This document shows positions 1 to 7,665 of a stretch of 37,603 nucleotides of DNA, in pieces. Below the pieces are notes generated by a model that was given only the letters and a program-made list of their open reading frames with translations, did no database searches and was not told the DNA's origin. The stretch is from an uncultured Clostridia bacterium (lineage in GTDB: Bacteria; Bacillota; Clostridia; Lachnospirales; Anaerotignaceae). The translations under genes were made by a program, and so were the position numbers. The DNA is taken from contig CALWEX010000046.1 in assembly GCA_944377425.1 (NCBI GenBank), positions 1 through 37,603 of the forward strand, read 5' to 3'. Each line of letters starts with the position of its first letter. Position 1 is the first letter of the stretch.

Positions 1-37
1 ATTCCCACTTTGTATGTGCTAAACTACTATTATTCAT
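1..37 (-). CDS. tnpA: IS200-type transposase TnpA, N-terminal fragment (runs off window)
   Basis: Only the first 12 codons are in the window: MNNSSLAHTKWE, starting at the ATG on 37-35. The N-terminus S-L-A-H-T-x-W is highly characteristic of IS200-type Y1 transposases, where it is normally followed by a K-Y-H-I-V-F segment. A ribosome site AGGAGG lies at 46-51 on the minus strand with good spacing. The catalytic HUH motif and Tyr lie outside the window, so activity cannot be judged. Confidence 0.8.
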   Translation of the reverse strand, partial: MNNSSLAHTKWE

Positions 38-38
38 A

Positions 39-99
39 AAAAATCCTCCTTTGTTTTCGTGTCTTGCCGGACTCTTTATTATAACAAAGGAGGATTTTT
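39..99 (-). promoter_or_regulatory. RBS-sequestering 5'-UTR hairpin of tnpA
   Basis: A perfect 17-bp inverted repeat (39-55 with 83-99) flanks a 27-nt loop. Its 3' arm contains the AGGAGG of tnpA, so in the mRNA the ribosome site is fully paired. Such 5'-UTR sequestration is known for IS200 and keeps transposase synthesis very low. It is not a terminator for tnpA because it lies upstream of the start codon. Confidence 0.7.
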
Positions 100-167
100 C
101 TTGAAGCTGAAGCTTTTTTACTCCACCGGCATAGCCGGTGGTTTTGTCTTGCTTAAGCGCACAATAA

Positions 168-193
168 AAAGGCAGCCACTTTCGGCTGCCTTT
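168..193 (-). terminator. Terminator downstream of spoVB
   Basis: The stem AAAGGCAGCC (168-177) pairs with GGCTGCCTTT (184-193) around a 6-nt loop. On the minus strand it is followed by a T-rich run. It lies about 45 bp past the spoVB stop codon at 240 and should end that transcript. It also separates spoVB from the IS200 element. Confidence 0.8.
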
Positions 194-239
194 AATGTTT
201 AATAAGAAATAAAATATGCATAAATAAAACTATCATTTG

Positions 240-1607
240 TTAATGTTTAGGGTTTAATTTTTTAAATCCAGTAATTTCTGAAAAAATACCTGTAAATATT
301 ACTCCGGCTAAATATATTAAACCCATAAAACACATTTGGTAAAGTATATTGTTTAACGGCATTAACCTTGATACAAAGGCTGCTAAAATGGCGCACATGC
401 CGCATAAGAAATAATATTTTAATATAGCACGCTTTATTCTGAAATACTTTGAGCTTATAACAACAGCTGGTATAACAGAAGAAGCTGTTGAAACAAAAGC
501 GCCTATTATGTATGCAGGTATGCCCATTAGAGGCATTAAAAAATATATAGTGCCTATACTTAAAAGAGAAGATATAATGCCAGTTATAAATAAATGAAAG
601 TGTTTTCCAAGACTGTTTAAAATACCGTTTAATGTAATTTGAGAATACATAAGCGGGCAAAGCAGAGCAAGTGGTTTTAAAATGTTTCCAAGCTCAGGCA
701 TTGAATATACAATCTGGCATATATCATTTGAAAACGCGTAAAAGAAAACGGCAGCAGCACAGGAAGTAGCAGCTGTAAAGCATATACTTCTGTTAACTGT
801 AGCTTCGGCTATGTTTTTGTTTGAATAAGTTCTCTGCTTTGAAACAGCAGGTATTATACTTACCGAAACAGCACCAAGCATTGATGATGGAAAATGCACA
901 AGGGGCATAACCATACCTGTAAGATGACCATACTGGCTTAAAGCGTCTGTACTTTTTGGATACAGTGAAAGACGCAGTGGTATAAGTATGTTTTCAACAG
1001 CCATTAAAAACGATGAAGCCGCTCTTGACGCTGAAAGAGGAAGAGCCATTGACACAATTTTTTTAAAACAAGATGAAAGGCTTATGCTGCGGCGATTTTT
1101 GTTATACTGTTTTTTGTCTGTTGAAAAAAATAAAAAAGCGGCTGTAAGCAAAAACGAAAACGTTTCTCCAAGCACAACTCCAACTACTGCGGCAGAACAA
1201 GCGCTTTCTATGGTGTCAGGTGAATAAACAGCCATAATGGCAGCTAAAGACAACATTCTTACTGCCTGCTCAAAAATTTGGGATAATGCTGGAAAAATAT
1301 TGTTCTGTCGGCCTAAAAAATATCCCTTTATACATGAGCCTGCGGCCATAAAAGGCAGACAAAGGCTTAATATTTTTAAAGGTGCTGCACCTCGAATGTC
1401 TTTAATAAAGTATTCAGCTGCAAAACCTGCATTAAAGTACATAAGAATACTTATAGTTATACTTAATGACAGACTTATGCCAAGGGCGGCTTTAAGTATT
1501 GTAATTGAGTTTGAAACAGAGTTTTCATTTGTCTGCTCAGCAGTAAGTTTTGATACAGTTGTTGTTATGCCTGAAGCTGTTATGGAGTAGCATAATATAT
1601 ATAAAGG
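240..1607 (-). CDS. spoVB: SpoVB/MurJ-like flippase, 3' part of an interrupted gene
   Basis: This is the C-terminal 454 residues of a multispanning protein of the MATE/MOP flippase superfamily (Polysacc_synt, SpoVB branch). SpoVB acts in the mother cell and is thought to move lipid-linked peptidoglycan precursors for the spore cortex. The reading frame stays open upstream of the first ATG (1442) to the stop at 1617-1619. The extra residues (LYILCYSITASGITTTVSKL...) are typical SpoVB helix 2 sequence, so the gene is cut and does not start at 1442. The matching N-terminus is 7.6 kb away at 9199-9342. Joining at the shared CCT (1605-1607 and 9199-9201) gives 502 residues, a normal family length. 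As it stands there is no promoter or proper start here, so the fragment is probably silent until the element is excised. Confidence 0.9.
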   Translation of the reverse strand, partial: PLYILCYSITASGITTTVSKLTAEQTNENSVSNSITILKAALGISLSLSITISILMYFNAGFAAEYFIKDIRGAAPLKILSLCLPFMAAGSCIKGYFLGRQNNIFPALSQIFEQAVRMLSLAAIMAVYSPDTIESACSAAVVGVVLGETFSFLLTAAFLFFSTDKKQYNKNRRSISLSSCFKKIVSMALPLSASRAASSFLMAVENILIPLRLSLYPKSTDALSQYGHLTGMVMPLVHFPSSMLGAVSVSIIPAVSKQRTYSNKNIAEATVNRSICFTAATSCAAAVFFYAFSNDICQIVYSMPELGNILKPLALLCPLMYSQITLNGILNSLGKHFHLFITGIISSLLSIGTIYFLMPLMGIPAYIIGAFVSTASSVIPAVVISSKYFRIKRAILKYYFLCGMCAILAAFVSRLMPLNNILYQMCFMGLIYLAGVIFTGIFSEITGFKKLNPKH

Positions 1608-1640
1608 TGCTGTTTTTTAATAAGGAAAAATTAAAACAAG
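1599..1640 (-). repeat. Element end / attachment site at the spoVB 3' part
   Basis: On the minus strand this site reads element arm, then CCT (1607-1605), then spoVB codons TTA TAT ATA. The element arm (1608-1634) is an inverted copy, with a few single-base indels, of the arm at the other end (9173-9198). Both contain CAGC, TTATTAAAAA and TTAATTTTTCC blocks. The in-frame stop TAA at 1617-1619 lies in the element arm just upstream, so element transcripts cannot make a fused product. The layout fits a hybrid attL/attR of a large serine recombinase. Confidence 0.75.
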
Positions 1641-1756
1641 CTTTTTAATAAAATTTTTCAAGCATAATAAAACATAAATTATGTTGTTAACCTAAAGCTT
1701 TTTTGAAAGCTTTACAATGATTGTATAATTAATTATATTTTGATATTTTTTATATA

Positions 1757-1790
1757 ACAAAAACAGACAGGGTGGGCTGTCTGTTTTTGT
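1757..1790 (-). terminator. Bidirectional terminator downstream of ilvD
   Basis: A 14-bp perfect stem (1757-1770 with 1777-1790) with loop GGTGGG is flanked by A and T runs on both sides, so it can work in both directions. It follows the ilvD stop by about 60 bp. The remaining 1640-1756 stretch up to the element end is AT-rich; I see no gene in it. Confidence 0.85.
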
Positions 1791-1848
1791 AATTAAAACA
1801 TAAATTAAAAACTGAATAAAAAATTATGCTTAATTCTGTGTTAAATTT

Positions 1849-3513
1849 TTAGTCCATAAATACGGCGCCTGTGTTAGCACTTGTTACAAGCTGTCTGTAA
1901 CGTTTAAGGTAGCCGTTAGGAACTTCTTTAAGTATTGGCTTAAAGTTTTCGCGACGTTTAGCAAGTGTTGCTTCATCAACTTCAACATTAAGTGTGTTAT
2001 TATTCATATCTATTGATATAATGTCGCCTTCTTCAATAAGGCCTATAGGGCCGCCAGCAGCTGCCTCAGGTGAAATATGACCTATTGAAGCGCCTCTTGA
2101 AGCACCTGAAAAACGTCCGTCTGTAATAAGAGCAACTGAGCTGTCAAGACCAAGACCGGCAAGTGTTGCTGTTGGAGCAAGCATTTCTCTCATACCAGGG
2201 CCGCCTTTAGGTCCTTCATATCTTATTACAATTACGTCACCAGGAACAATTTTGCCTGCTGTCATTGCCTCAATACATTCTTCTTCGCTGTTAAATACTC
2301 TTGCAGGTCCTTTATGCACAAGCATTTCTGGAAGAACAGCACCTTTTTTAACAACGGCGCCGTCTGGAGCTATATTGCCCCATAAAACAGCAAGTCCGCC
2401 GTCTGGTGAGTAAGCTGTTTCTTTGCTTCTTATAACCTGTGGGTTACGTACTTTAGCGTTTTTGATATTTTCTGCTATTGTTTTGCATGTACATGTAATA
2501 AGGCTTGTGTCAAAAAGACCATAGCTTTCAAGCTCTTTCATAAGAGCGCTTAAGCCGCCAGCTTCTTCAAGGTCAACAAGGCAGTCAGCACCAGCAGGGG
2601 CCAATTTAACCAAATGTGGTGTTTCTTTGCTTATTCTGTTAATGTCTTCAAAATCTATTGTAAGTCCAGCCTCATGAGCTATAGCAGGAAGGTGCAAAGC
2701 TGTGTTTGTGGAGCAGCCAAGAGCCATATCTGCATGAAGGGCGTTTTCAAGAGCCTTTGCTGTAACAATATCTCTTGGTCTTAAGTCTTTTTCAAGTATT
2801 TCCATTATTTTCATTCCGGCTTCTTTAGCAAGACGTATTCTTCCTGAATTTACGGCAGGAATTGTGCCGTTTCCTGGAAGGCCCATGCCTATAATCTCTG
2901 TAAGGCAGTTCATAGAGTTAGCAGTGAACATACCAGCACAGCTTCCGCAGCCTGGACAAGTGTTGTTTTCAACGTCCATAGCTTCTTCTTCAGTGCATAA
3001 TCCCTGTTCAAGCTTTGGAATAAACTCGTATCCATTGGAATATGTAGTTTTTGAGCCGTCCATAAGCTTACCTGGCATCATAGGGCCGCCGCTTACAAAT
3101 ATACTTGGCAGGTTAAGTCTTAAAGCAGCCATAAGCATGCCTGGAACAATTTTATCGCAGTTAGGTATAAAAACAAGAGCGTCGAATGGGTGGGCGTTAG
3201 CCATAATCTCTACGCTGTCGGCAATATGCTCACGGCTTATAAGTGAGTAGTGCATACCGTCGTGGCCCATAGCAAGGCCGTCGCATACGCCTATAGCTGG
3301 AAATTCAAAAGGTGTACCGCCGGCAAGACGTATTCCGTCTTTAACAGCCTGTGAAATTAAACCAAGGTGCATGTGGCCAGGTATAATATCGTTTTTGGCA
3401 CTTACAACACCTATAAGAGGTCTTTCTATTTCGGCATCAGTAAGGCCTAATGCCTTTAATAATGTTCTGTGAGGAAGTTTTTTAGGTCCTTTTTTAATAG
3501 CATCGCTTCGCAT
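1849..3513 (-). CDS. ilvD: Dihydroxy-acid dehydratase
   Basis: IlvD removes water from 2,3-dihydroxy-isovalerate or -methylvalerate, the third common step of valine, leucine and isoleucine synthesis. At 554 residues it is full length for the bacterial IlvD branch. Fe-S and active-site landmarks are visible: GVCDG (C77), PNCDK (C119) and CPGCGSC (C186, C189, C192). The N-terminal loop reads PGHMHL, with Gly where the [2Fe-2S] type has Cys. This resembles the E. coli oxygen-sensitive [4Fe-4S] type and suits an anaerobe. AAAGGAGAT lies upstream of the ATG. It sits alone as cargo of the spoVB element, divergent from a FadR-type regulator that probably controls it. A sugar-acid dehydratase role (IlvD/Edd superfamily) is less likely given the close IlvD features. 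Confidence 0.92.
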   Translation of the reverse strand: MRSDAIKKGPKKLPHRTLLKALGLTDAEIERPLIGVVSAKNDIIPGHMHLGLISQAVKDGIRLAGGTPFEFPAIGVCDGLAMGHDGMHYSLISREHIADSVEIMANAHPFDALVFIPNCDKIVPGMLMAALRLNLPSIFVSGGPMMPGKLMDGSKTTYSNGYEFIPKLEQGLCTEEEAMDVENNTCPGCGSCAGMFTANSMNCLTEIIGMGLPGNGTIPAVNSGRIRLAKEAGMKIMEILEKDLRPRDIVTAKALENALHADMALGCSTNTALHLPAIAHEAGLTIDFEDINRISKETPHLVKLAPAGADCLVDLEEAGGLSALMKELESYGLFDTSLITCTCKTIAENIKNAKVRNPQVIRSKETAYSPDGGLAVLWGNIAPDGAVVKKGAVLPEMLVHKGPARVFNSEEECIEAMTAGKIVPGDVIVIRYEGPKGGPGMREMLAPTATLAGLGLDSSVALITDGRFSGASRGASIGHISPEAAAGGPIGLIEEGDIISIDMNNNTLNVEVDEATLAKRRENFKPILKEVPNGYLKRYRQLVTSANTGAVFMD

Positions 3514-3539
3514 TTGAACATCTCCTTTATTTTAAAATC

Positions 3540-3588
3540 AGTCATACAACTTTGTATTGATATTAACTAAAAATTCCTTAAATGTCAA
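3540..3588 (-). promoter_or_regulatory. ilvD promoter with FadR-type operator
   Basis: On the minus strand a -35 TTGACA (3588-3583), a 17-nt spacer and -10 TAATAT (3565-3560) form a near-consensus sigma-A promoter. GTCATAC at 3541-3547 matches the GT-N3-AC core of FadR-subfamily operators and lies just past the expected start point (about 3553). It is part of the repeated block AGTC(A/T)TACAACTTT (3540-3553), which recurs at 3626-3639. Binding there should repress ilvD. Confidence 0.65.
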
Positions 3589-3595
3589 CAGTATA

Positions 3596-3639
3596 TAGAC
3601 AATTTTATTGTTTTTTGGTAAAATTAGTCTTACAACTTT
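3596..3639 (+). promoter_or_regulatory. Promoter and operator of the FadR-type regulator
   Basis: TAGACA (3596-3601), a 17-nt spacer and TAAAAT (3619-3624) make a plausible sigma-A promoter for the divergent regulator. The second copy of the operator-like block, with GTCTTAC at 3627-3633, sits at the expected start point. This is the same placement as at the ilvD promoter, which suggests autoregulation. Confidence 0.55.
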
Positions 3640-3673
3640 AGTTTTTGATTATTTTTTGTAAAGGGTGAATAAT

Positions 3674-4360
3674 ATGAAAGGCCAGTTTATACCGGTAAGC
3701 CAGACAATAGCAAACAGAATAAGTGATATGATTTTTTTAGATAAAAAATATATGCCTGGCAGCAAACTGCCTAATGAATACGATTTAAGCGCTGAATTGG
3801 GTGTAAGCCGTGCCTCCTTAAGAGAGGCTATTAAGATTTTAGCCGCAAAAGGTATTCTTGTTATAAAAAGGGGAAGCGGAACTTTTGTTTCTAATTCAAC
3901 AGGGGAAAGCGATGACATTTACGGAATGAAATACCTTGAGGACAAGAAAAAACTTGTTAAACATTGGTTTGAGTTTAGGCTGATATTAGAGCCTAAAAGT
4001 GCTCGGCTTGCTGCAGAAAACGCCGATGAAAACCAAATTGAGAAAATTTGCGCTGTTTCAGAAAAAATAACCCAGTTAATTAAATCAGGTGAGCCGTTTA
4101 CAAAAGAAGACCAGCAGTTTCATGCTTTAATTGCCGAAGCTACTAAAAATGATGTAATTAAGCTTACAATGCCTTCTATAGAAACTGCCGTAAGCGATGC
4201 TATACAAACATCAACCAAAGCAGGGCATACAGAAAAATCCAACGAAAACGCTCTTTTGTATCATCCATCAATAGCACGATTTATAAAATATCGCGACGGT
4301 GATGGAGCTGAAATGGCAATGAGATTTCATATTTTAAGAGGTTTAAAGGATTTGGAATAG
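3674..4360 (+). CDS. GntR-family regulator, FadR subfamily (FCD domain)
   Basis: A DNA-binding transcription factor of about 228 residues. The N-terminal winged helix-turn-helix is clear (SKLPNEYDLSAELGVSRAS, then LREAIKILAAKGILVIKRGSGTF in the wing). The C-terminal part (from about residue 85) is a helical FCD ligand domain (FRLILEPKSARLAAE, FHALIAEAT, FHILRGL at the end). The ATG at 3674 is preferred to a GTG at 3665 because AAGGGTG (3661-3667) is the ribosome site of the former. It is divergent from ilvD with operator-like repeats between, so ilvD and itself are the likely targets; the ligand is unknown. It is followed 59 bp later by the recombinase genes without a visible terminator, so read-through into them is possible. 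Confidence 0.85.
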   Translation: MKGQFIPVSQTIANRISDMIFLDKKYMPGSKLPNEYDLSAELGVSRASLREAIKILAAKGILVIKRGSGTFVSNSTGESDDIYGMKYLEDKKKLVKHWFEFRLILEPKSARLAAENADENQIEKICAVSEKITQLIKSGEPFTKEDQQFHALIAEATKNDVIKLTMPSIETAVSDAIQTSTKAGHTEKSNENALLYHPSIARFIKYRDGDGAEMAMRFHILRGLKDLE

Positions 4361-4419
4361 TATTTATTATTTCTAATTTGAATATAAATGTAAAAAACAG
4401 TTGAAGGGTATACATTAAT

Positions 4420-5871
4420 TTGAAACAGTGCGGTGTTATAGCTTTTTACATGCGTCTTTCGGCACAAGATGAAAACAACAGAGAAAGCGAAAGCATATCA
4501 AACCAAAGAAGGCTATTACATGATTTTATAAACTCAAAATATGAATTTAAAGAGTGTCATGTTTTGGAATTTGCTGATGACGGATATACTGGTACAAATA
4601 CCTGCCGGCCAGGACTTATAAGTTTAATTAAAGCCATAAAAAGAAATAATATAGACTGTGTTATAGTAAAAGACTTTTCCAGGCTTTCAAGAAATTATAT
4701 TGATTTAGGCAGTTTTGTGGAGTATCTTTTTCCTGCTTTTAGTGTAAGACTTATATCTGTTAACGACTGCTACGACAGCTTAAACTGCCAAATACCATAC
4801 TTGGATATACCTTTTAAAGGTATTATGAATGAGTATTACAGCAGGGATTTATCGGAAAAAATTAAAACAACAAAGCGCCAGTTAATAAAAAACGGCGAAA
4901 TTAAAATAAGCCGGTCTTTTTACGGTTATAAAAAGGACGAAACAGGAAAGACGTATGTTATTGATGAAAAAACTGCCAATGTGGTTAAGTTTATATTTGA
5001 GTGTGCACAAAATGGTATAAGTATTGGGCGCATTGCTTCACTTCTTAATGAAAAAAATATTCCCACACCTTACGAGTATATAAATAAAAAAGAATCAAAA
5101 AGATTATGGAATACAACTAAAATACGAGATATTTTAAATGATGAACGCTATACCGGAACACTTATATTAGGTCGGTATATGTCAAAAGATATAAAAACGC
5201 CTGTAAAAGTGCCTGAAGAAAACTGGCATAAGTTTTACGGGCGATTTGAGCCTATAATTGAAAAAGGGCTTTTTTTTAATATTCAAAACCAGCTGAATAA
5301 AAGCAGAATAAAAAAAATCAAAGAACGTAGAGAGTATCACCCGTTTTACAGAAAAGTTTACTGCGGTGTATGCGGAAAAACTCTTTATCACTCAGGCTAT
5401 GGCCAAAAAGAGTACTTTTACTGCAAAAGAGGCATAGAAAATAAAGAAAGCAAGTGCTTTAAACATACTTTAAAATACAGCGCTTTGGAATTTGTTGTAA
5501 CTAAAATACTTAATCTTAATGTTTCAGTTTTAGGATTTAACACGTACTTTAATAAGGATATAGATTTATGCACTAATAAAAATAATAATGAATTAAAAAA
5601 CACAGCAAAAGCCGCTAAATTAAAAGCTCAAGCTTATGAAATGTATAAGTTTGGAAAAATAGAACCAGATGAATTTTTACAAGAGATAAATTATATAAAC
5701 AAAACTAAAAATGAAATTACCGATAAAAATAACTTTTTTAATTTATCCGTCAGTGAAAATAATAATTATTTTTTAAAATGCGCCATAAAAGTATTTATAA
5801 ACAGAATAAATGTTTACAGTCCTAAAGAAATAGAAATATTTTTAAACTTTTCAAATCCGTTTAAACAATAA
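4420..5871 (+). CDS. Large serine recombinase 1
   Basis: A 483-residue site-specific recombinase of the large serine family (TnpX/SpoIVCA/CcrAB type). The resolvase domain carries the nucleophile Ser14 in YMRLS and the block VIVKDFSRLSRNY (about 81-93). A Recombinase domain follows (YGYKKDETGK, about 168-177, to YTGTLILGRY). Then come a zinc ribbon with Cys315, 318, 335 and 346 and a lysine-rich helical tail typical of the coiled-coil region. The start is TTG, with GAAGGGTA about 10 bp upstream. It is the first of three non-identical recombinase genes in the spoVB element. All catalytic landmarks are present, so it is probably active or was recently. Confidence 0.92.
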   Translation: MKQCGVIAFYMRLSAQDENNRESESISNQRRLLHDFINSKYEFKECHVLEFADDGYTGTNTCRPGLISLIKAIKRNNIDCVIVKDFSRLSRNYIDLGSFVEYLFPAFSVRLISVNDCYDSLNCQIPYLDIPFKGIMNEYYSRDLSEKIKTTKRQLIKNGEIKISRSFYGYKKDETGKTYVIDEKTANVVKFIFECAQNGISIGRIASLLNEKNIPTPYEYINKKESKRLWNTTKIRDILNDERYTGTLILGRYMSKDIKTPVKVPEENWHKFYGRFEPIIEKGLFFNIQNQLNKSRIKKIKERREYHPFYRKVYCGVCGKTLYHSGYGQKEYFYCKRGIENKESKCFKHTLKYSALEFVVTKILNLNVSVLGFNTYFNKDIDLCTNKNNNELKNTAKAAKLKAQAYEMYKFGKIEPDEFLQEINYINKTKNEITDKNNFFNLSVSENNNYFLKCAIKVFINRINVYSPKEIEIFLNFSNPFKQ

Positions 5872-5951
5872 ATTAATAACAGCATTATCAAAGCTCATAT
5901 TTTTTTATAGACAAAATATAATTAATTAAAAAGTTATTGGGGAATTTTTGT

Positions 5952-6164
5952 ATGACCGAAAATAACGGAGAAATAAAAGATATTCAAAACATTGTGTTTA
6001 CGGATAAAATGACTAAAGAAGAAAGAATGGCATATTTTATTGAGCAAATAGGAAATCCTTATGTTTTTAAATGCGGCGATATAACTGTTAAAATTAAATA
6101 TGCTGAAAACGGACCGTCTTTTGAGGACTGTTTTAAAGAATATGTGGACTCTTTGGACTTTTAG
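5952..6164 (+). CDS. Small acidic protein between recombinases (TnpW-like / possible directionality factor)
   Basis: A 70-residue protein, using the ATG at 5952 behind GGGG at 5939-5942 (a TTG at 5937 overlaps that ribosome site). The sequence has a helical, charged N-half and a GDITVKIKYAENGPSFEDCFKEY block. That block (G-x-T-x-K/V-x-I-x-Y/F then S-x-E-D) resembles the short proteins found beside large serine recombinases in clostridial elements (TnpW-like). It ends 2 bp before recombinase 2, so the two are translationally linked. By size and position it could be a recombination directionality factor that allows excision; this is inference. No DNA-binding motif is obvious. Confidence 0.6.
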   Translation: MTENNGEIKDIQNIVFTDKMTKEERMAYFIEQIGNPYVFKCGDITVKIKYAENGPSFEDCFKEYVDSLDF

Positions 6165-6166
6165 GT

Positions 6167-7651
6167 ATGGTAAAAAAGTATAGAGCCGCCGCATATTTAA
6201 GACTTTCAAAAGACGACGGGGATAAAGACGAGAGCAACAGCATTCAAAGCCAAAGAAAAATTATATCTGAGTTTATAAAAAGCAGAACTGATATTGAGCT
6301 TATTAATGAAAAAATTGATGACGGTTTTTCAGGTGTAAGTTTTGAAAGGCCAGCTTTTAAAGCTTTAATTGAAGATATAAAAAATGGTAATATTAACTGT
6401 GTTATAGTTAAGGATTTATCCCGGCTTGGGCGAAACTATATTCAATCAGGGTACTACATAGAGCGTTTTTTTCCTTCGGAAGGCGTAAGATTTATTGCTG
6501 TAACTGACTGTATAGACAGTTTAAAAAAAGGTTTTGGCGACAGCCTTTTAATACCATTTAAAAACCTTCTGAATGATTCCTACAGTGCTGATATATCATC
6601 TAAAATACGTGCCAGCCTTGATATAAAGCGCAAAAATGGTGAGTATATAGGTGCTTTTGCACCATATGGATATAAAAAAGATATTGAAAATAAAAACCTT
6701 CTTGTTAAAGACGAATATTCATCTTTTGTAGTTAAAAATATATTTTTAATGGCTTTTTTTGGTGTAGGCTGTGGCCGAATAGCTGAAAGACTGAATAATA
6801 TAGGTGTTTTGCCGCCTAAGGGATATTTAAATACAACATCGAAAACATCAAAAGAAGCTATCAGCTGGAGCGGAGCAGAGGTTAAAAACATACTTACTAA
6901 TGAGGTTTATACAGGAACCCTCGTTCAAGGCAAAAAAAGTACACCTAATCATAAAATAAAAAAATACACTTTAAAGCCAGAAGATATGTGGTTTAAAGTA
7001 AGTGGAACGCATGAGGCTATTATAAATAAAAATATTTTTAATACAGTAAACAGAGTAATAAAAATTTCGGCAAGAACGTCTTTAGACGGCCAAAGATTTT
7101 ATCTGCTTTCAGGTATTATGTTTTGCGGAAAATGCAAAAGTAAAATGATTCATCATACAATAAATTCAAATGGTATTAAATACATGTATTATATGTGCTC
7201 AGGCTACAAAAAAGGCTTATGCAAAAGCAGTGCCGTGGACAGTATAAGCATTGAAAATACAGTTGCAAGCGTTATAAATATGTTTGCATACTTATATTTA
7301 GGCAATAAAAAAGTATATGAAAATAACTCAAAATTGAAAAACTTAAGCAGTATTTTAAATGCTGAGTATGAAATAAAACTTCTTGAAGAAAGAAAAAAAG
7401 ACATAAACAGAATTGTAGGGTATATTGATTCAGACAGAAAAAAAGGTCTTATTTCAGAAAATGATGCTAAGGAATTGAAAAATTTTTATATAAAAGAAAC
7501 AGAAACAATTATAAAAAGGGTAAACGGACTTTTAAATTCAAAACATAAATATGATATTGGCCATCAAAGAACGGCATTGGCAGAGCTTATAAACAATATA
7601 TTTTTACACAGCAGTAATTTAGTAGAAATTGAGCTGAAATTTAGTTTATAG
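6167..7651 (+). CDS. Large serine recombinase 2
   Basis: A 494-residue large serine recombinase. Nucleophile Ser14 is in YLRLS, followed by ESNSIQSQR, VIVKDLSRLGRNY (about 79-91) and FAPYGYKK at the start of the Recombinase domain (about 164-171). The zinc ribbon has Cys320, 323, 344 and 352. A long charged helical segment (about 385-470) fits the coiled-coil motif that controls synapsis. It starts 2 bp after the small protein, without a good ribosome site of its own, which points to coupled translation. Its sequence differs clearly from recombinases 1 and 3, so the set is not a recent tandem duplication. Confidence 0.93.
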   Translation: MVKKYRAAAYLRLSKDDGDKDESNSIQSQRKIISEFIKSRTDIELINEKIDDGFSGVSFERPAFKALIEDIKNGNINCVIVKDLSRLGRNYIQSGYYIERFFPSEGVRFIAVTDCIDSLKKGFGDSLLIPFKNLLNDSYSADISSKIRASLDIKRKNGEYIGAFAPYGYKKDIENKNLLVKDEYSSFVVKNIFLMAFFGVGCGRIAERLNNIGVLPPKGYLNTTSKTSKEAISWSGAEVKNILTNEVYTGTLVQGKKSTPNHKIKKYTLKPEDMWFKVSGTHEAIINKNIFNTVNRVIKISARTSLDGQRFYLLSGIMFCGKCKSKMIHHTINSNGIKYMYYMCSGYKKGLCKSSAVDSISIENTVASVINMFAYLYLGNKKVYENNSKLKNLSSILNAEYEIKLLEERKKDINRIVGYIDSDRKKGLISENDAKELKNFYIKETETIIKRVNGLLNSKHKYDIGHQRTALAELINNIFLHSSNLVEIELKFSL

Positions 7652-7665
7652 GCAGGTGGTTTGGC

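Larger units (their letters stand above)
1..150 (-). mobile_element. 5' end of an IS200-type insertion sequence (partial)
   Basis: Read on the minus strand, this stretch has the layout of the left end of an IS200/IS605-family element. A subterminal hairpin (CCACCGGC 123-130 with GCCGGTGG 134-141, loop ATA) comes first. A long 5'-UTR hairpin follows, then the start of a transposase gene that leaves the window at position 1. Family knowledge: TnpA (HUH Y1 transposase) recognises subterminal hairpins at the ends. The outer boundary is not visible as a repeat and is placed between the hairpin and the spoVB terminator at 168-193. The rest of the element lies outside the window. Confidence 0.75.

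Noticed and set aside
123..141. CCACCGGC hairpin as a transcription terminator
   Set aside because: The T-run after it is short, and it lies in the right place to be the subterminal hairpin of the IS200-type element whose transposase start is at 37. The spoVB terminator is the separate hairpin at 168-193.
240..1442. A complete 400-residue flippase starting at the ATG on 1442
   Set aside because: The frame is open for 54 more codons upstream with typical SpoVB sequence, the ATG is in the middle of a membrane segment and has no ribosome site.
1640..1756. A promoter or small RNA in the AT-rich stretch between ilvD and the element end (TTGAAA ... TATAAT on the plus strand)
   Set aside because: The spacing is about 15 nt and the sequence is AT-rich enough for chance matches; no downstream product before the terminator at 1757 is convincing.
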